A DNA stretch of 64,000 nucleotides from Batkoa obscura (GCA_030770535.1 JASVEC010000013.1:558001-622000); one strand, 5' to 3'. Shown: positions 1 to 12,261, counted from the first letter of the stretch. Numbers and translations are program-made. The notes: a model not told the origin generated them from the sequence alone.

Positions 1-610
1 CTAAAATCTGTACCACTTTGTTACGAAACTTATCAGTGAAAGGGCCAGGAATTGGTAATTCTCTGGAGTGAAGTAAACTTACTTTCTTATCCTTAAAGTG
101 GCAAGCTATATCACATGCCATTTCTACTCCTACTGCTCCACCACCAACTACTACAATATCTTTAGCCTGTTCGATTTTTTTAGCGTAATCAAGTAACTCT
201 TCTTTAAGCTCAGAGTGATTACTTGCAGCTGGCCAAATAGGTGGACCCCTCAAGTAACCTGTAGCCAAGATTAAGTAATCAAAAGGATCCTGTTGACCAT
301 CTTCGGTGATCAAATGATTTTCAAAGATTTGGGTCACTTTTTTATAAATAAATTTGACCTTCCCATCTTTATAATAGGGTAACTCAGTATGTGGGGTATA
401 TAGTGTTGGACCTAATTTGTCACCGGTTAAACCACGTGTCATACCTATGAGATGTACAAATCCTTGACGTTTATCATATAATCGGATTTCAACGGATGCT
501 TCTGGGTGCTCGCTTTTGTTAGGGTAAAAGAAATTTACCAAATTGTATGCAGCACCTAACCCTCCATAATTCCCACCTACGATTGCAATTCGTGTTATTC
601 CTTTTGTCAT
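1..610 (-). CDS. FSP1/AIFM2-like FAD-dependent NAD(P)H oxidoreductase, N-terminal part (runs off window)
   Basis: The reverse strand reads an uninterrupted frame from an ATG at 608-610 to the window edge, about 203 residues with no stop. It starts MTKGITRIAIVGGNYGGLGAA, a Rossmann FAD-binding fingerprint (GGxxGG) at residues 10-18. An ATG-type loop (LILATGY) lies near residue 127. A second Rossmann fingerprint, VVVGGGAVGVEMA near residue 165, is the NAD(P)H site. This two-Rossmann order is that of pyridine-nucleotide disulfide oxidoreductases of the AIF/FSP1/NDH-2 class, which move electrons from NAD(P)H via FAD to a quinone or other acceptor. The C-terminal dimerisation or membrane part lies outside the window, so the exact subfamily and localisation are open. 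No intron is evident in the visible part. Confidence 0.8.
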   Translation of the reverse strand, partial: MTKGITRIAIVGGNYGGLGAAYNLVNFFYPNKSEHPEASVEIRLYDKRQGFVHLIGMTRGLTGDKLGPTLYTPHTELPYYKDGKVKFIYKKVTQIFENHLITEDGQQDPFDYLILATGYLRGPPIWPAASNHSELKEELLDYAKKIEQAKDIVVVGGGAVGVEMACDIACHFKDKKVSLLHSRELPIPGPFTDKFRNKVVQIL

Positions 611-1092
611 ATTGATAAAAATTGAGACTAAAAATGATAAAAAAATTTTTTATTTTATAGTGGATTTTATCTGATGAGTCGGATTTAATATTTATTCTTT
701 GTGATCTTGCTGTGGTTCCAATCAGATTCTTCTAAATTGGAACTCGAAATTTTATCTGATTTAATGGTAATCCGGATACTAGTTTGTTCATGTAATGCTT
801 TATTAAGAAATTTATAGGTTTTTTGGGTCTAAAAATAATTTAAATTTTAAAATAATTATTTTTTCTATCTATAACTTTTGAAATCAATGATTTATTATTT
901 TATAAAATAATCAACGAAACTTTGGTAAATGTCTTTATCTATTGATCAGGTTTATTGTTTTAAAATTGTTACGAATTTAATAATATACTATTCCTATTTC
1001 AATATTAAAATAAATAAACTACGGTACTAATAAATGGCAGGATGATTTATTTACTTAAATGGATATATGTCTACTGCTATAAACCTTTTTAT
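611..1092. other. Intergenic, AT-rich
   Basis: Lies between the start of the flavoprotein gene and the 3' end of the tyrosinase gene, so it holds the promoter of the former and terminator of the latter. No ORF, repeat copy or RNA gene was recognised here. Confidence 0.5.
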
Positions 1093-2250
1093 TTAAATAG
1101 GTTTATAATCCGGAAGGTCATTCAAAAGTTGTATAAACTGTTTGTAATTAGCTTCAAGTTCTCTTAAATAAGTAACATTCATGTTCTTCATAACAATTCT
1201 GTTTTCAGGTATAGGCTCAACAAAAGGTATGATTTTCTTTTGATCAGAACGTGGTTTAAAGATGGTAATTAATTCCCCAACGATGTATTTAACAGCCAAA
1301 TTAATCTGTCCAAGGATCACTCTAAAATTAAAAAATTCGGTAGTGGGCACAACAATAAACCCTAATATTGTCTTAATACTCTTTGAATTCGCATAATATC
1401 TCTTATATTCATAGCAATAGCCATCACCTTTTGTGTTAAATGTAGTCGCCACTGTTACATTGAGTCCATCAAGTATATCGCTTGGACTAACAGGCTTAAG
1501 TCTATTTAATCCGCTATAGCTATTTGCTAAACTAGGATTACGCAACTGCCACTCATGCCATAAAAGATCAATAAAAGCGTGATGCATATAAAATAATGGA
1601 TCATTAGGTGAAAAGAAATCCGATAAGTCACCTACAGCCCCACCAATATTGGTATGGATGACAGAATGAGGCAGATATTCGACTACATTTCTAAAGGTCA
1701 CGTAATCCTTTGATGAAGCTACCATAGCTTCAATAGATTCTGGTGGGTAAAATGGAGTTATTTTATCTCCTTTATTATAATCTCTCTTCAAGCAATGCCT
1801 TTTTGGTATATTTACCATGAAATTAGCGAAGGGACCGCTGGTTACACAATGCGTGTCTTTGTCGCCATTCTTACCAAAATACTCATCACTAAGTACAATG
1901 GAATTTGTTGGATCATCGGAATCTAAAGACCAATCCCAGTAAGGTAAGATAATACTACTATCAATGGCTTGCAAGTCTTTCTCAAATATGCGAAGATATG
2001 CTCGATGCCATGGGAAAAATGAAGGATTGAAATGGATCTCATTGAAATATGTATTATGAATATTTGAATACTCTGTAAATTTGTTCTTTCCTTTATCACT
2101 GTTTAAGACTTTAATGGCGTTGAAGAACCTTTCTCTTTGATCTTTAGTTAGCTCTCGGATCTCTGGTCTTCTCACTATCTGTTGGCACTTACTTAATACC
2201 AATTCTAATAAGATAATTAAAATGAAGAAACTTTGTAAGGATAAGTTCAT
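1093..2250 (-). CDS. Secreted tyrosinase (type-3 copper oxidase)
   Basis: A 385-residue intact single-exon gene. Residues 1-20 are a hydrophobic signal peptide. The CuA site is visible as H65, H73 and H82 in HNTYFNEIHFNPSFFPWHR, followed by FEKDLQ and the LPYWDW signature near residue 102. The CuB site has H195 and H199 (HSVIHTNIGG), then SPNDPLFYMHHAFIDLLWHEW with the HH pair at 223-224. This is the complete six-histidine set of a type-3 copper centre that oxidises phenols to quinones, the first step of melanin-type polymerisation and of quinone cross-linking. The protein ends about 150 residues after CuB, without an obvious long C-terminal cap domain. A TATA-like box sits about 40 bp upstream. 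A decayed tandem duplicate lies immediately downstream in coordinates (3833-4985) and another fragment at 16.5 kb, so this is the only apparently functional member here. Confidence 0.92.
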   Translation of the reverse strand: MNLSLQSFFILIILLELVLSKCQQIVRRPEIRELTKDQRERFFNAIKVLNSDKGKNKFTEYSNIHNTYFNEIHFNPSFFPWHRAYLRIFEKDLQAIDSSIILPYWDWSLDSDDPTNSIVLSDEYFGKNGDKDTHCVTSGPFANFMVNIPKRHCLKRDYNKGDKITPFYPPESIEAMVASSKDYVTFRNVVEYLPHSVIHTNIGGAVGDLSDFFSPNDPLFYMHHAFIDLLWHEWQLRNPSLANSYSGLNRLKPVSPSDILDGLNVTVATTFNTKGDGYCYEYKRYYANSKSIKTILGFIVVPTTEFFNFRVILGQINLAVKYIVGELITIFKPRSDQKKIIPFVEPIPENRIVMKNMNVTYLRELEANYKQFIQLLNDLPDYKPI

Positions 2251-2285
2251 TTTTCTGCTAAATAATTTATGGTTTCTCTCATTGT

Positions 2286-2293
2286 TATTTATA
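2286..2293 (-). promoter_or_regulatory. TATA-like box of the tyrosinase gene
   Basis: TATAAATA on the reverse strand, 36 bp upstream of the start codon. The same sequence context (AGTATAAATA) recurs upstream of the decayed tandem copy, showing that the promoter was duplicated along with the gene. Confidence 0.5.
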
Positions 2294-2501
2294 CTTGACT
2301 CATGTTAACATATCATAAAAACTTTAGCACAAATGGCTCTTTGCTGCTTCGACAACAATGATATTTTTTTTTAAATAGACTGAGACATGTTTGTAAAGTG
2401 GCTTATAAAAAATGAAAAGGAACTCAATGTTTAGAATTTTAATTTTAATTTTACTTTAGTAATAGGTTAAAATTTAAATTCTCATGATTATCTAAATTTG
2501 A

Positions 2502-2545
2502 AAGATTGTTAGTAAAATTCTTAAACATAAAAATACATCCTCATA
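2502..2545 (-). repeat. Fragment of the 100-bp MITE-like family
   Basis: About 44 bp matching the left end of the family in reverse orientation (AGATTGTTAGTAAAATTC then AAATACATCCTCATA). The other half is missing. Confidence 0.7.
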
Positions 2546-2757
2546 GGTTGAAGCTGGGTTAATAATAAACCTACAAAAAGAGTATTCGATAACATGATTA
2601 CTACTTCAATAACCTCAGTATTTTAATTATTTTAAAAAAAAGCATGTCAAAAAATTAAATCTCAATTTTAATTTTTGAGATTTTATTGCTTTGTTTTAAA
2701 CTCATTAAAAACAACGAGTAACATAAATCAGAAAACACAAGCCTGTTTTAATATAGG

Positions 2758-2994
2758 CAGGTAACTTTGTACTGAGATTTTTATGCAGGTTTCAGCAGGG
2801 GTAGCCATCCTAACTTGAAATTATGTAAAGAAATTTTACAGAAATAAATCCTCACCCATAATTTGAATGCTATTGCCTCGCTTATTTTATGCTGGCCATT
2901 TTATTTTGGTAAAATTATTTGTATGATTCTGGATTAAAATAGCTACTCCTATTGAAGCCTGCATAAAAACTCCAGCATAAAGATACTTACCTGT
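2758..2994. repeat. Diverged inverted repeat of a short coding-like segment
   Basis: The plus-strand segment 2758-2814 and the reverse complement of about 2930-2994 are similar over about 55-60 bp, both reading CAG-GTAA...TTTTTATGCAG followed by a G/A-rich stretch. In one frame they give FMQVSAGVAIL and FMQASIGVAIL respectively. They look like two inverted, degenerate copies of one fragment, with 115 bp between the arms. Confidence 0.4.
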
Positions 2995-3096
2995 ACCAAA
3001 GCCCAATATTAAATGAACAAATTGTTTAAAATTATTACTTTCAGAACTAAGTTTTGATCTTATTAAAAATATTATAAATAGACTACTACAAATCAA
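2887..3096 (-). CDS. Weak 69-codon ORF, possibly a gene fragment
   Basis: Short open frame with a hydrophobic, glycine-containing stretch (LILGFGTGKYLYAGVF...SIGVAIL) and ending in KIKWPA. I do not recognise it. The only support beyond being open is the inverted diverged copy of its middle part about 115 bp away (2758-2814), which preserves part of the peptide. It could be an exon of a small membrane protein or a relic; equally it may be noncoding. Confidence 0.2.
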   Translation of the reverse strand: MICSSLFIIFLIRSKLSSESNNFKQFVHLILGFGTGKYLYAGVFMQASIGVAILIQNHTNNFTKIKWPA

Positions 3097-3832
3097 CCAA
3101 ATGCCACAGTTTTAGTTACTACTTTACTCTTATTACAACTCCGTTTAAAGCTTTATCTATCAGATAATTGAAGTTTGATCTTATGTTGTATTTTATGCAC
3201 TATTTTTTAGTATACCGTGTTTTCATATCATTGTTTATATTTTTTTAATTACCTTTTATATTCAAATGTATGCTTTTAATAATTTTATAGCCTTTAAGAT
3301 AAATTAAAAAGGTTTGTATATATGGGGATATATTTTTTTGTTTTAAATTCAAGGCCTTATGGGCTCGTGGCTACTTTATTCTAAATAGAACTGAGAGTAA
3401 ATTTTATTAATTTAGTAAGTTTTTTCTTGCTTGAGCTATTTTTGCCTCGAAAATGTAGTTTTTTTGGATTTTCCAACTCCTCAGGTTATTTAATTTCATG
3501 GCAATTATCTTATAACCAAAAATTGAAGTTATTTATAAAGTACCTTTACTATAAACTAAGTAAATTATGATAGTATAAAATCGTTTCTAAGCTAATTTTC
3601 TTTTTTTTTAGAGAAAAAATAAGTAGGTTATTGGTTGCAATAACAGATACCTTTTATTTTTAAAAATAATTATTTAGTGCAAAAAAGTTTGCTTGTACCA
3701 GTTTTGTATTCTTAACGGTAAGGATTTGCTTAAGAAAGAGATTACTTCAGAGATAACTTTCTAGTAAATGACAGGATAATTTATTCATTAGTATTTTAAT
3801 TCGTGAATTCAATAAAATAAAATAAAAATATC
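3097..3832. other. Intergenic with one MITE fragment
   Basis: AT-rich spacer between the two tyrosinase copies. At about 3319-3350 it holds a left-end fragment of the MITE-like family (TATGGGGATATATTTTTTTG). Nothing else was recognised. Confidence 0.5.
3319..3350 (+). repeat. Left-end fragment of the MITE-like family
   Basis: Matches only the first about 32 bp of the element (TATGGGGATATATTTTTTTG and the following T-rich run); the remainder is absent. Confidence 0.5.
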
Positions 3833-4985
3833 TAAATAGGTTTACAATCTAGAAGGTCATTTAAAAGCTGAATAAACTGTTTATAATTAACTTCAAGTTC
3901 TCTTAAATAAGTAACGCTCATATTTTTCATCATAGCTATATTTTCTGGTATTAGTTCAACAAAAGGTATGATTTTCTTTTGATTGGAACGAGGTTTAAAA
4001 ATAGTAGCCAATTCATTAACAATAAATTTGATGCATGAATTAATTTACTCAAGGATCACTCCAAAATTAAAACGTTCGGCACCAGGCACAGTGATAAATC
4101 CTAAGATTGTTTTAGTACTCCTAGTATTTACATAGTATCTTTTATATTCATAACAATAGCCACCGCTTTTTATGTTAAAGGTAGATGCTACTGTTACATT
4201 AAGTTCATCAAGTATATCATTTTCAGTAACTGGTTTATTTCCTTTTAATCCGCTATAGCTATTTGCTAAACTAGGATTATGTAGCTGCCACTCATACATA
4301 AAAGATCAATAAAAGCGTGATGCGTATAGAACAATAGGCCGCTAGAAGAAAATGGTTCAGTTAAATCACCAAAATAGCCCCCGATATTAGTATGAATGCT
4401 ATTGTGTAAAAGGTATTCAATCGTCTTATTAAAACTATCGTAGTTCTTTGATGACGCTATAATGGCTTCAGTAAGTTCCGGTGGATAAAATGGGGTTACT
4501 CGTCTACCTCCATTATAATCTCTCTTCAAATGATGCCTTATTGGCATATTTACCATAAAATTAACAAAAGGATCACTGGTCACACAATGCGTATCTTTGT
4601 CTCTATTTCTACCAAAGTATTCATCATTAAGTACTATTGAATTTGTTGGATTGTCCGAGTCAATTGACCAATCTTAACAAGGTAGGATTATACTACTATA
4701 AATAGGCTGTAGATCTTTTTCAAAATTACAGAGGTAAGCTCGATGCCATGAAGAGAACTGGGCTGTTATGGATATCAAAAAACTATTTATTATGTAGAGC
4801 AGAACGCCCGATAAATATATTATTCCCTTTATAACTATTTAAAATTTTTACGGTGTTGAATAATCGCTACCTTTGATCCTTACTTGATTCCTGTATCTTT
4901 AGTCTTCTTACTATCTCTTAAAATTTTCCTAATGTTAGCTGAGTCAAGACGAAAAATATTAAATACACTTCTATAATAAAGTTCA
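3833..4985 (-). pseudogene. Decayed tandem duplicate of the tyrosinase gene
   Basis: Homologous over its whole length to the intact tyrosinase at 1093-2250, including the upstream region. Parts of the frame survive: the CuB-to-tail segment at 4045-4299 (YEWQLHNPSLANSYSGL, YCYEYKRYY) and the middle segment at 4266-4583 (SIHTNIGG, GLLFYTHHAFIDLL). These two pieces are in different frames, so a frameshift separates them just after CuB. The N-terminal third has further stops: the CuA-proximal region around 4670-4800 reads with in-frame terminations, and the PWHR region is rearranged. CuB also reads THHAF where the intact gene has MHHAF. The product would not be a functional tyrosinase. Confidence 0.85.
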
Positions 4986-6208
4986 TTTTCTATCAAATAA
5001 GTTTTAGTTCCTTCTATTACTATTTATACTTAACTTCTAATGAAATATTAAAATAGTAACCTCAGCACATATGCATCTTTACTGCTTTGATTGTAAAGCC
5101 TTCCTTTTATTTAACGAGCTATGTATAAATTAAGCTCAATATAAACTAGCTTAAACCCAAGGTTCAATTTTTTCCAGTTTTGATAATGCAAATGTTTAAA
5201 TTGGGGGCCACCAGCACTTCAAAATAGTCGCTTTTTTGTTTATTTTAAATAACCATGCTGGACTGTTTTTTGTCTTAGTACTTCTTGCATTATAATATTT
5301 TCAAATTTTACTTTAAAAATGGTCAAATAAATAAAGCAAAAATAGTATTTACATTTGTCCTTTAAGTTAATAAAGATTAATGTCTAGTCGTAATAACTTC
5401 GCTATATTTTAAATGATATTTACATATATATCAATCATATTTTAAAAACTAAATGTACAAAATTTATTTATTTACAAATTTAATAATGAATAATAAAACC
5501 ATTAGTTTTATAAATTACAAGATTGAAATTTGACTAGTATTTTTTTAAATTTTATGCTGCATAGAAAATAAACAAAAAAAATGAATTGGAAAATCCGATT
5601 TTAAATTAGCGCAGATTTTAAACAATCAATATTGATTAAATCGTTATAGATCATTATTTAAATCATAAAAAAGAATGTTTATTCTTAAAGCTTGATAATA
5701 ACTTTCGGTACGATAATTTTTAGAGACTGTGGTAACTTGAAGGTTTTTAAAAAATTAAGTGTCACTATGAGCTAATTAAAGTTTGCTTTTTTAGAAAAAT
5801 AACCGTTACTTTTGATTTATAAGAAAGTTGATTTTATTCTTTCAAAGCAGAATTATATAGTAATTGCTAGTATAAGATTTATAATCTCTCCTACAATTTA
5901 ATATCTGGTATATTATAATACTTATCTGCTAAAACCCTAAAAAATATATCGCTTTCACTTCCACATCTTTAAGCCTATCAATCATCACTCAAACTTTAAA
6001 CTTAGCATGCCCCATCTTCAGAAAATGGACAAATTTACAACCAATTGATTGGTTCTCAGTTTTATTACGCTCAAATCTGAATTTTAACATCAATCATAAA
6101 AAATATTGAAACTCAACAAATTCTGTTTTTTTAGCTTTAAAATTTTAAATGCTAATAATTAACCAACTTTAATATTAATTTAATAATAACATAAAGCAAT
6201 AAGGGAAT
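4986..6208. other. Intergenic, AT-rich
   Basis: Contains the duplicated tyrosinase promoter at its left edge and the IQGAP promoter/5' UTR at its right edge. No convincing gene or repeat copy was seen in between. Confidence 0.5.
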
Positions 6209-9200
6209 ATGTTTAAAAAAAGCAATTTAACGATATCTACCCCAGATACTAATGAGGTCACTGGTAAGTGGTTTAGGCGATTCTATAGATTAATAATTAA
6301 ACAAATAAACCATTTACTAGGTCTTTCCGGTCGTCATCGTTTACAAAAAACAAAACAAAGTCCGAGAAACGCTCGATATTTAAGAACAGGAAGTTGGGTT
6401 GATGTTGAAAGGAAAAATCTACAAGCTTATGAATATTTATGTCATATTGGTGAAGTTAAAGAGTATGTTTTATTATTATTTGATATTCATTCTTAGCCAT
6501 TTTGGAATATTTATGTTAATATTATTAAATTAGATGGATTGAAAAAATTATTGGCGAAGAAATAGCACCTATTACTTCTTTAGATGAAGATATTAGAAAT
6601 GGTATTGTCCTGGCTAAATTGGTTAAAAAATTTGAACCGGACTGTGTAAAAAGGATATTTGAAGTAAGTTTTATTCACAAAAAGAAACAGCTTATTTCCA
6701 ACTTATATTAACCTAATTATCTAGGATAAACGTTTACAATATCGTCATTCTGATAATATCAATTATGTATTTTCAGCATTAAATAAGATTGGATTACCAG
6801 AAAATTTTAAGTTTGAGTTAACGGATTTATATGATAAAAAAAATATACCCAAAGTTATTTATTGCTTACATGCGTTAAGTCATTTATTATATAAACGTAA
6901 ATTGGCCCCAAGTATTAATAATTTAATTGGTTATTTACAATTTACGGATGAACAAATTCACATAACTCAAAGACAATTAGATAATTCAGGGGTAGCTTTA
7001 CCACAGTTTAAAAATGTGAGATCCCAATTAGCTAAGGAAATGAATGAACCATTGACTAAATCCTTTGTAGAATATGATATTCAACAACAAACAGATAGTT
7101 TAAAAAAAGTTCAAGGTGTTATGAGAGGTTATTTAGTGCGTAAAGATTGGATGAAAAGAGAAGAACTAATTGAAGATAAGGTTATTTCACTTCAGGCAAT
7201 TAGTAGAAAAGTATTGGAAAGAAAAAAATACTTGCATAAAGTTAATGAAATAAAAACTCAAATTGAACCAAAAGCAGTTACTATTCAAGCACTTTCTAGA
7301 GGTTTATTAAGTCGTAATAATTATTTACATAAAAAACAACAAGTTAGTGAAGTTGCTGAGAAAATTACTAAGGTATGTATTTTAAAACAATCGTTTTTAA
7401 TAATATATTAAATTTTTTATATTAGTTACAAGCCCAAGCTAAGGGAGTAGCAGTACGCTTAATATATTCCGAAAAATTAAAAGTAATACAAAGTCAATCA
7501 GCCAGTTTACCCGAGCTTCAAGGGCTATGCAAAGGAGTATTAACTAGAAAAAAAGTAAATTTAGTTAAATCTAGTTTAACTAGTGAAACCGTTAATAACA
7601 GTGTTTGCTCATTACAAGCATTAATAAAATCCAAACTAGTACAAAAAGAACATCAATTAAAATTAAAATCTATTAATGAAAAAGAAAATACAGTTGTTTC
7701 TTTACAAGCGCTTTCTAAAGCGGTATTAGCTAGAAGAAAGGATAAAGAGATTAAAGCTGAATTGAAAGTGAAGACTAATAATGTACAAAATATACAATGT
7801 ATTGCTAAAGGATATTTAACAAGAAGAAAATTTGTAAAAGCTAAAGAAGAAATAACCGCTTCTAAAGAAGATATAATTAACTTACAAGCCATTATTCGAG
7901 GCCATTTAGCTAGGAAAGAACAAAGTCATAAAATGGATGAATTAAAAATGAATGAAAATAAAATCATTGATTTACAAGCCATGTGCAAACGTCATTTAAC
8001 TACAAAAGCCTGGATAGAAAGACAAGAAATATTAAATAATAATTATGAAAAAATTGAATTATTACAAGGCTTAGGTCGTGGTTTATTAGTTAGAAATAAA
8101 TGGACTAAAAATTTAACTTTTTTAAATGAACAAGAAAGTAAAATTTGTCAAATTCAAGCTATGGCTAGAGGATTTATTCATCGTAATCAAGCTAATGCTA
8201 GATTGAATCATTTTGAACAACATGAAGATACAGTTATTAAATTACAATCTATTTTTAGAGCTAAAATGGCCAAAAGAGCTTATTATGATATTGGTAAGGA
8301 TAGCATTGATTTAATTAGATAGTATTAATACATTAAATTTGATTAGCAATGAAAGAAAATCCACCTGTAGCAGCAATGAGAAACTTTTTGTATTTGTTGG
8401 ATGACACAGATGCTGATTTTACAGCCGAATTAGAATTGGAAAAACTACGACAAAAAGTAGTACAAACAATAAGATCTAATAAAACAACAGAATCAGAATT
8501 AAGTGAGTTAGATATTAAAATAGCTTTATTAGTCAAAAATCGAATTACATTAGATGAAGTAGTAAATTCCAGTAAAGGATTGTTTCAATCTAAAAGAAAC
8601 TCATTTGCATTAGATGGAAGTGGTAGTTTTAATTCATTTGGTTCAATGAGTAGTACAAATGTATCAATTTCAGGCTTTTCATTAAAAAGTTTAGATAAAG
8701 AATCAAGAATGAAATTAAAAAATTACCAATCGTTATTTTATTTATTACAAATACATCCAGTTTATTTAGCTAGATTATTAGTTTATAATAAAAATCAAAT
8801 GGGGGATCGAGGTAAAAAATTTATTGAAACAATTGTTTTGACCCTTTTCAATTTTGCTCAAAATAAAAGAGAAGAATATTTATTATTAAAATTATTTAAA
8901 GTAAGCTAATAATAATAATAATATTTTAGTATTAATACTTTAATTATTATAGCAAGCTATTGATGAAGAAATTAATAGCGTTAATAAAATTGAAGAATTT
9001 TTAAGAGGCAATCCAGTATTTATTCAATTGGCAGTTCATTATAATCGAGGTGCAAAAGAAAGGAAATATTTAAGAGATTTACTTCAACCTTTAATTAAGC
9101 CTATATTAGAAGATAAAGATTTGGATTTAGAAACAGATCCTGTTTGTGTAAGAATTTTTAACAATTACTATAAAATAATTGTAATAACAATTCATTAATC

Positions 9201-11351
9201 ATAACTTAAATTATTTTAGATTTATCGAGGAGTAATTAGAGAAGAAGAATCTAAAACTGGGACAAAATCTAAAAAGAAATATAATGTTTCTAAACAATCT
9301 GCTTTAAATGATCCTGAAACAAAGGCTGCTTTTATTAAACGTAAGTTTATTTATTTTTATGTAATGATTTATGTGTTTATATTTTGTTTTTAGATTTACA
9401 ACAACTTCGTTCAATTACTTCTTCTATGATTGATGCCATTTTAGATTCGTTAGATTCTATGCCTTATGGTGTTAGATATATTGCTAAAGAATTAAAAAAA
9501 GCATTGATTGTAAATAATTTTATTTAAAAGATATTATATAAATGATTAATAATGTTTTGTTATAGGCTAAATTCCCTGAAGAAAGACCAAATACAATTAT
9601 TAAAGTAGTAGGACATTTGGTTTACTATAGATATATTAATCCTGCTATTACGTAAATTTAAAATTGAGTTTTATATGTATTTTGTTTTTAATAATATATT
9701 ATTTAGAGCACCGGAATTGTTTGATGTCATTGAAACTGTAATTAATCCAATACAAAGAAAAAATTTAGCTGAAGTAAATATTAGAATATTATATTAGAGA
9801 TGATGTAGTTAATCAATGTATTTTTTTAGATTGCCAAAATGTTAAATCAAGTTTCTATGGGCAAATTATTTTCAGATGAAAATATCTTTTTACAACCCTT
9901 AAATAACTTTATTGGTTTTACAGCTGAAAAATTTGCTCGTTATTTTGAATCAGGTAAATTTAATAGAATATAGTATAATTAAATAAATTAGTACTAATAA
10001 TTCATTTTTATATAAATAGTAACTGAAGTAGATGAGCCAGAAATCGTATTTGACATTGATGAATATTTGGATCAAGTAAATACAAGAAAACCAACAATTT
10101 ATATTTCATATAATGAAATTATTTCTTTACATCGTTTAATTCATGAAAATGCAGATATAATTGCAGTAGATGAAAATGACCCTATTCATAAAATACTTAA
10201 TGAATTAGGTCCTGCTCCTCAATTAATGAATTTTGATGACCGTACACTTGGTAAAGAAATTGCTTTAGTATTAACCGATCCTTTAACTAGTAATAATCGT
10301 AAGTTTAACTTTATTAATTGTTTAATGGTAATTTATTTCATTTTATTTTTTAAATTAGAAAAAGCTGAAATTGCCCAACAAATCTTTTTAGAAACTAAAA
10401 GACAGGTATTATATGTTATTAAAGTACAATCTGGCCAAACACTTCATAGTATATTATTAAAAGAAGTGTCAAAAGAAGAAGAAATTAAATATTCTATAAT
10501 ACTTGATGAAGAAATATCAAATAATGAAAAAATTAATGATTCACCATCACCTTCCGAATCGTCCTCTAGTTCCATTGATCTTTTAACTTCTGATTTTTTG
10601 GCTAATTTAAGAAGGTAATAATTTAATTTAATTTAATATTAATTCTTATATAATATCAATAATTTAATCTATTTTAATTAGACTTACTTTAACACAACTT
10701 AAACAACATATCTTAAAAAATATGGAAGATTTAGAATCTTATGGATTAGTATCAAAAGAAGATGGTTATCAATCGATTGTCAATGCCATTGCAAAAGATA
10801 TTAAAAATAAACATCAACGACGCCAACAAAGATCAGAAGAATTCCGTAAAGTCCGACAAACCTTAGTGAATTTGTCTGAAATCAGTAATTTTTTATTAGA
10901 ACAAAAAAAATCTTACCACTCTTACATTTCCACTTGTATGTCCAATCTACGTGCTGGAAAAGCACAAAAAAAACATCGAACAAGACCATTTTCACAACAA
11001 TATTTTCATGTTAAAGGTTTACAACGATCTGGTAAAATGCCTAAATTTGGATCTTATAAATATAAAGCCGATGAATTATATAAAAGAGGAATATTAGAAT
11101 CAATTGCCAAATTTAATCCAAATGATTTTGGTAAAATGTCATTAACTATTTCTTCAGATGAAATGGGTGTATTCCATGTAGAAGCAGCTTTACATGGGTT
11201 GAAGATTCCTAATGCTAAAGTGGAGTTAAGGTTTGATGAATTATTACAAGCTCAGTTCGATAATGTTACAACATTGTCACTGTTTGATGAACAAGTCAAG
11301 GTCAATGTTAATTTATTGTTATATTTGATTAATAAGAAGTTTTATACGTAA
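6209..11351 (+). CDS. IQG1: IQGAP (Rng2/Iqg1-type cytokinetic ring scaffold), 14 exons
   Basis: Fourteen exons join without a frame break: 6209-6462, 6534-6663, 6725-7372, 7426-8293, 8347-8900, 8953-9147, 9220-9340, 9394-9509, 9566-9651, 9707-9773, 9830-9953, 10020-10298, 10359-10614 and 10682-11351, giving 1455 residues, close to yeast Iqg1 and fission yeast Rng2. Order: basic N-terminus; calponin-homology domain (about 70-190; LQAYEYLCHIGEVKEWIEKI spans the first intron); about a dozen degenerate IQ repeats (about 250-630; e.g. GVMRGYLVRKDW, IIRGHLARKE, MARGFIHRN); RasGAP-related domain (about 640-1020; NRGAKERKYLRDLL, VYYRYINPAIT); RasGAP C-terminal domain in the last exon (KFGSYKYKADELYKRGIL). 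The CH domain binds actin, IQ repeats bind calmodulin/myosin light chains, and the GAP-like domain binds small GTPases without activating hydrolysis. The family organises the contractile ring at division. Confidence 0.95.
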
Positions 11352-11480
11352 ATGGGAGAGTTGATGGAAAATAGGGGAGTTATTTAATAATAAACATAGT
11401 AATAATTGGATATCTAATTGAATTTTACGATTTTGATTTTGGTTTTTTGATTTGTTGATTTTTGTGATTTTAAAAAATGG

Positions 11481-11535
11481 TCCTGTGGCCCAATGGACAA
11501 AGCGTCTGTCTGTCTACGCAACAGAAGATTAATAT
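11481..11535 (+). pseudogene. Truncated tRNA-Arg relic (ACG-like anticodon)
   Basis: GGTCCTGTGGCCCAATGGAC is a good tRNA 5' half with D-arm. It is followed by an anticodon stem-loop TCTGT-CTACGCA-ACAGA, whose loop reads ACG. A 4-nt CTGT/TCTG duplication sits just before the anticodon stem. The T-arm and 3' acceptor are missing: after AGAAGATT the sequence becomes ordinary AT-rich DNA. It resembles fungal tRNA-Arg but cannot fold as a full tRNA. Confidence 0.55.
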
Positions 11536-12261
11536 CATAAATTTATTCAAGGGAAAGTAATTAAGAAAAAGCCCCATATTTTTATCATTTTTAAAGTAGT
11601 TACCATAATGGGTGTATATAACCTCTCAGCTTATCTCCCAGATTTGGAAAACTCATACTTTTCAAATTGGAAAGTAGTCAGAGAATTCAATCTAATTTAA
11701 ATTTATGTCATTTTCCTCAGAAGCTAGTATCTTTTGAATTTTTAATACTTTATTTAGATTATTGAATAATCTTATTATTAATTATACTAATTTTATTAGC
11801 TAGTGTATTTTATTATTTCATTCATTTTATTCGCAATGCCCAACCATTTTACTATTTATGATACTATACTAACAATTAGTATCTTTATTATTTTGGTACT
11901 TTGTTACTAATTTTTATTTCATTTTCAAGTATTTTATTTACATTTTTCAACATCAATCTTGAATTATATATTATTTCAATTTTCAATTACTATTTTACAT
12001 TCGTTATATAAAAAATCAAGCAAAAGTTTACCATCAAAGCAATAATTTATATCAAATTCAAACTAAAATATTGAATCATAATCTAAAAACGTACCATTAG
12101 AACTTGTTAGGAAGATCTATAGCTATTGGAAGTTGCTACTTACTAGTAACTGAACACGGAATTTAATTTGAGGGATTAAATGGATACAGTTATTATTTGG
12201 GGTACACCTTCGTGGTTGGGCTAAAAGATGTTTGGATATCTCCAGGAGACTGAAACAATAT

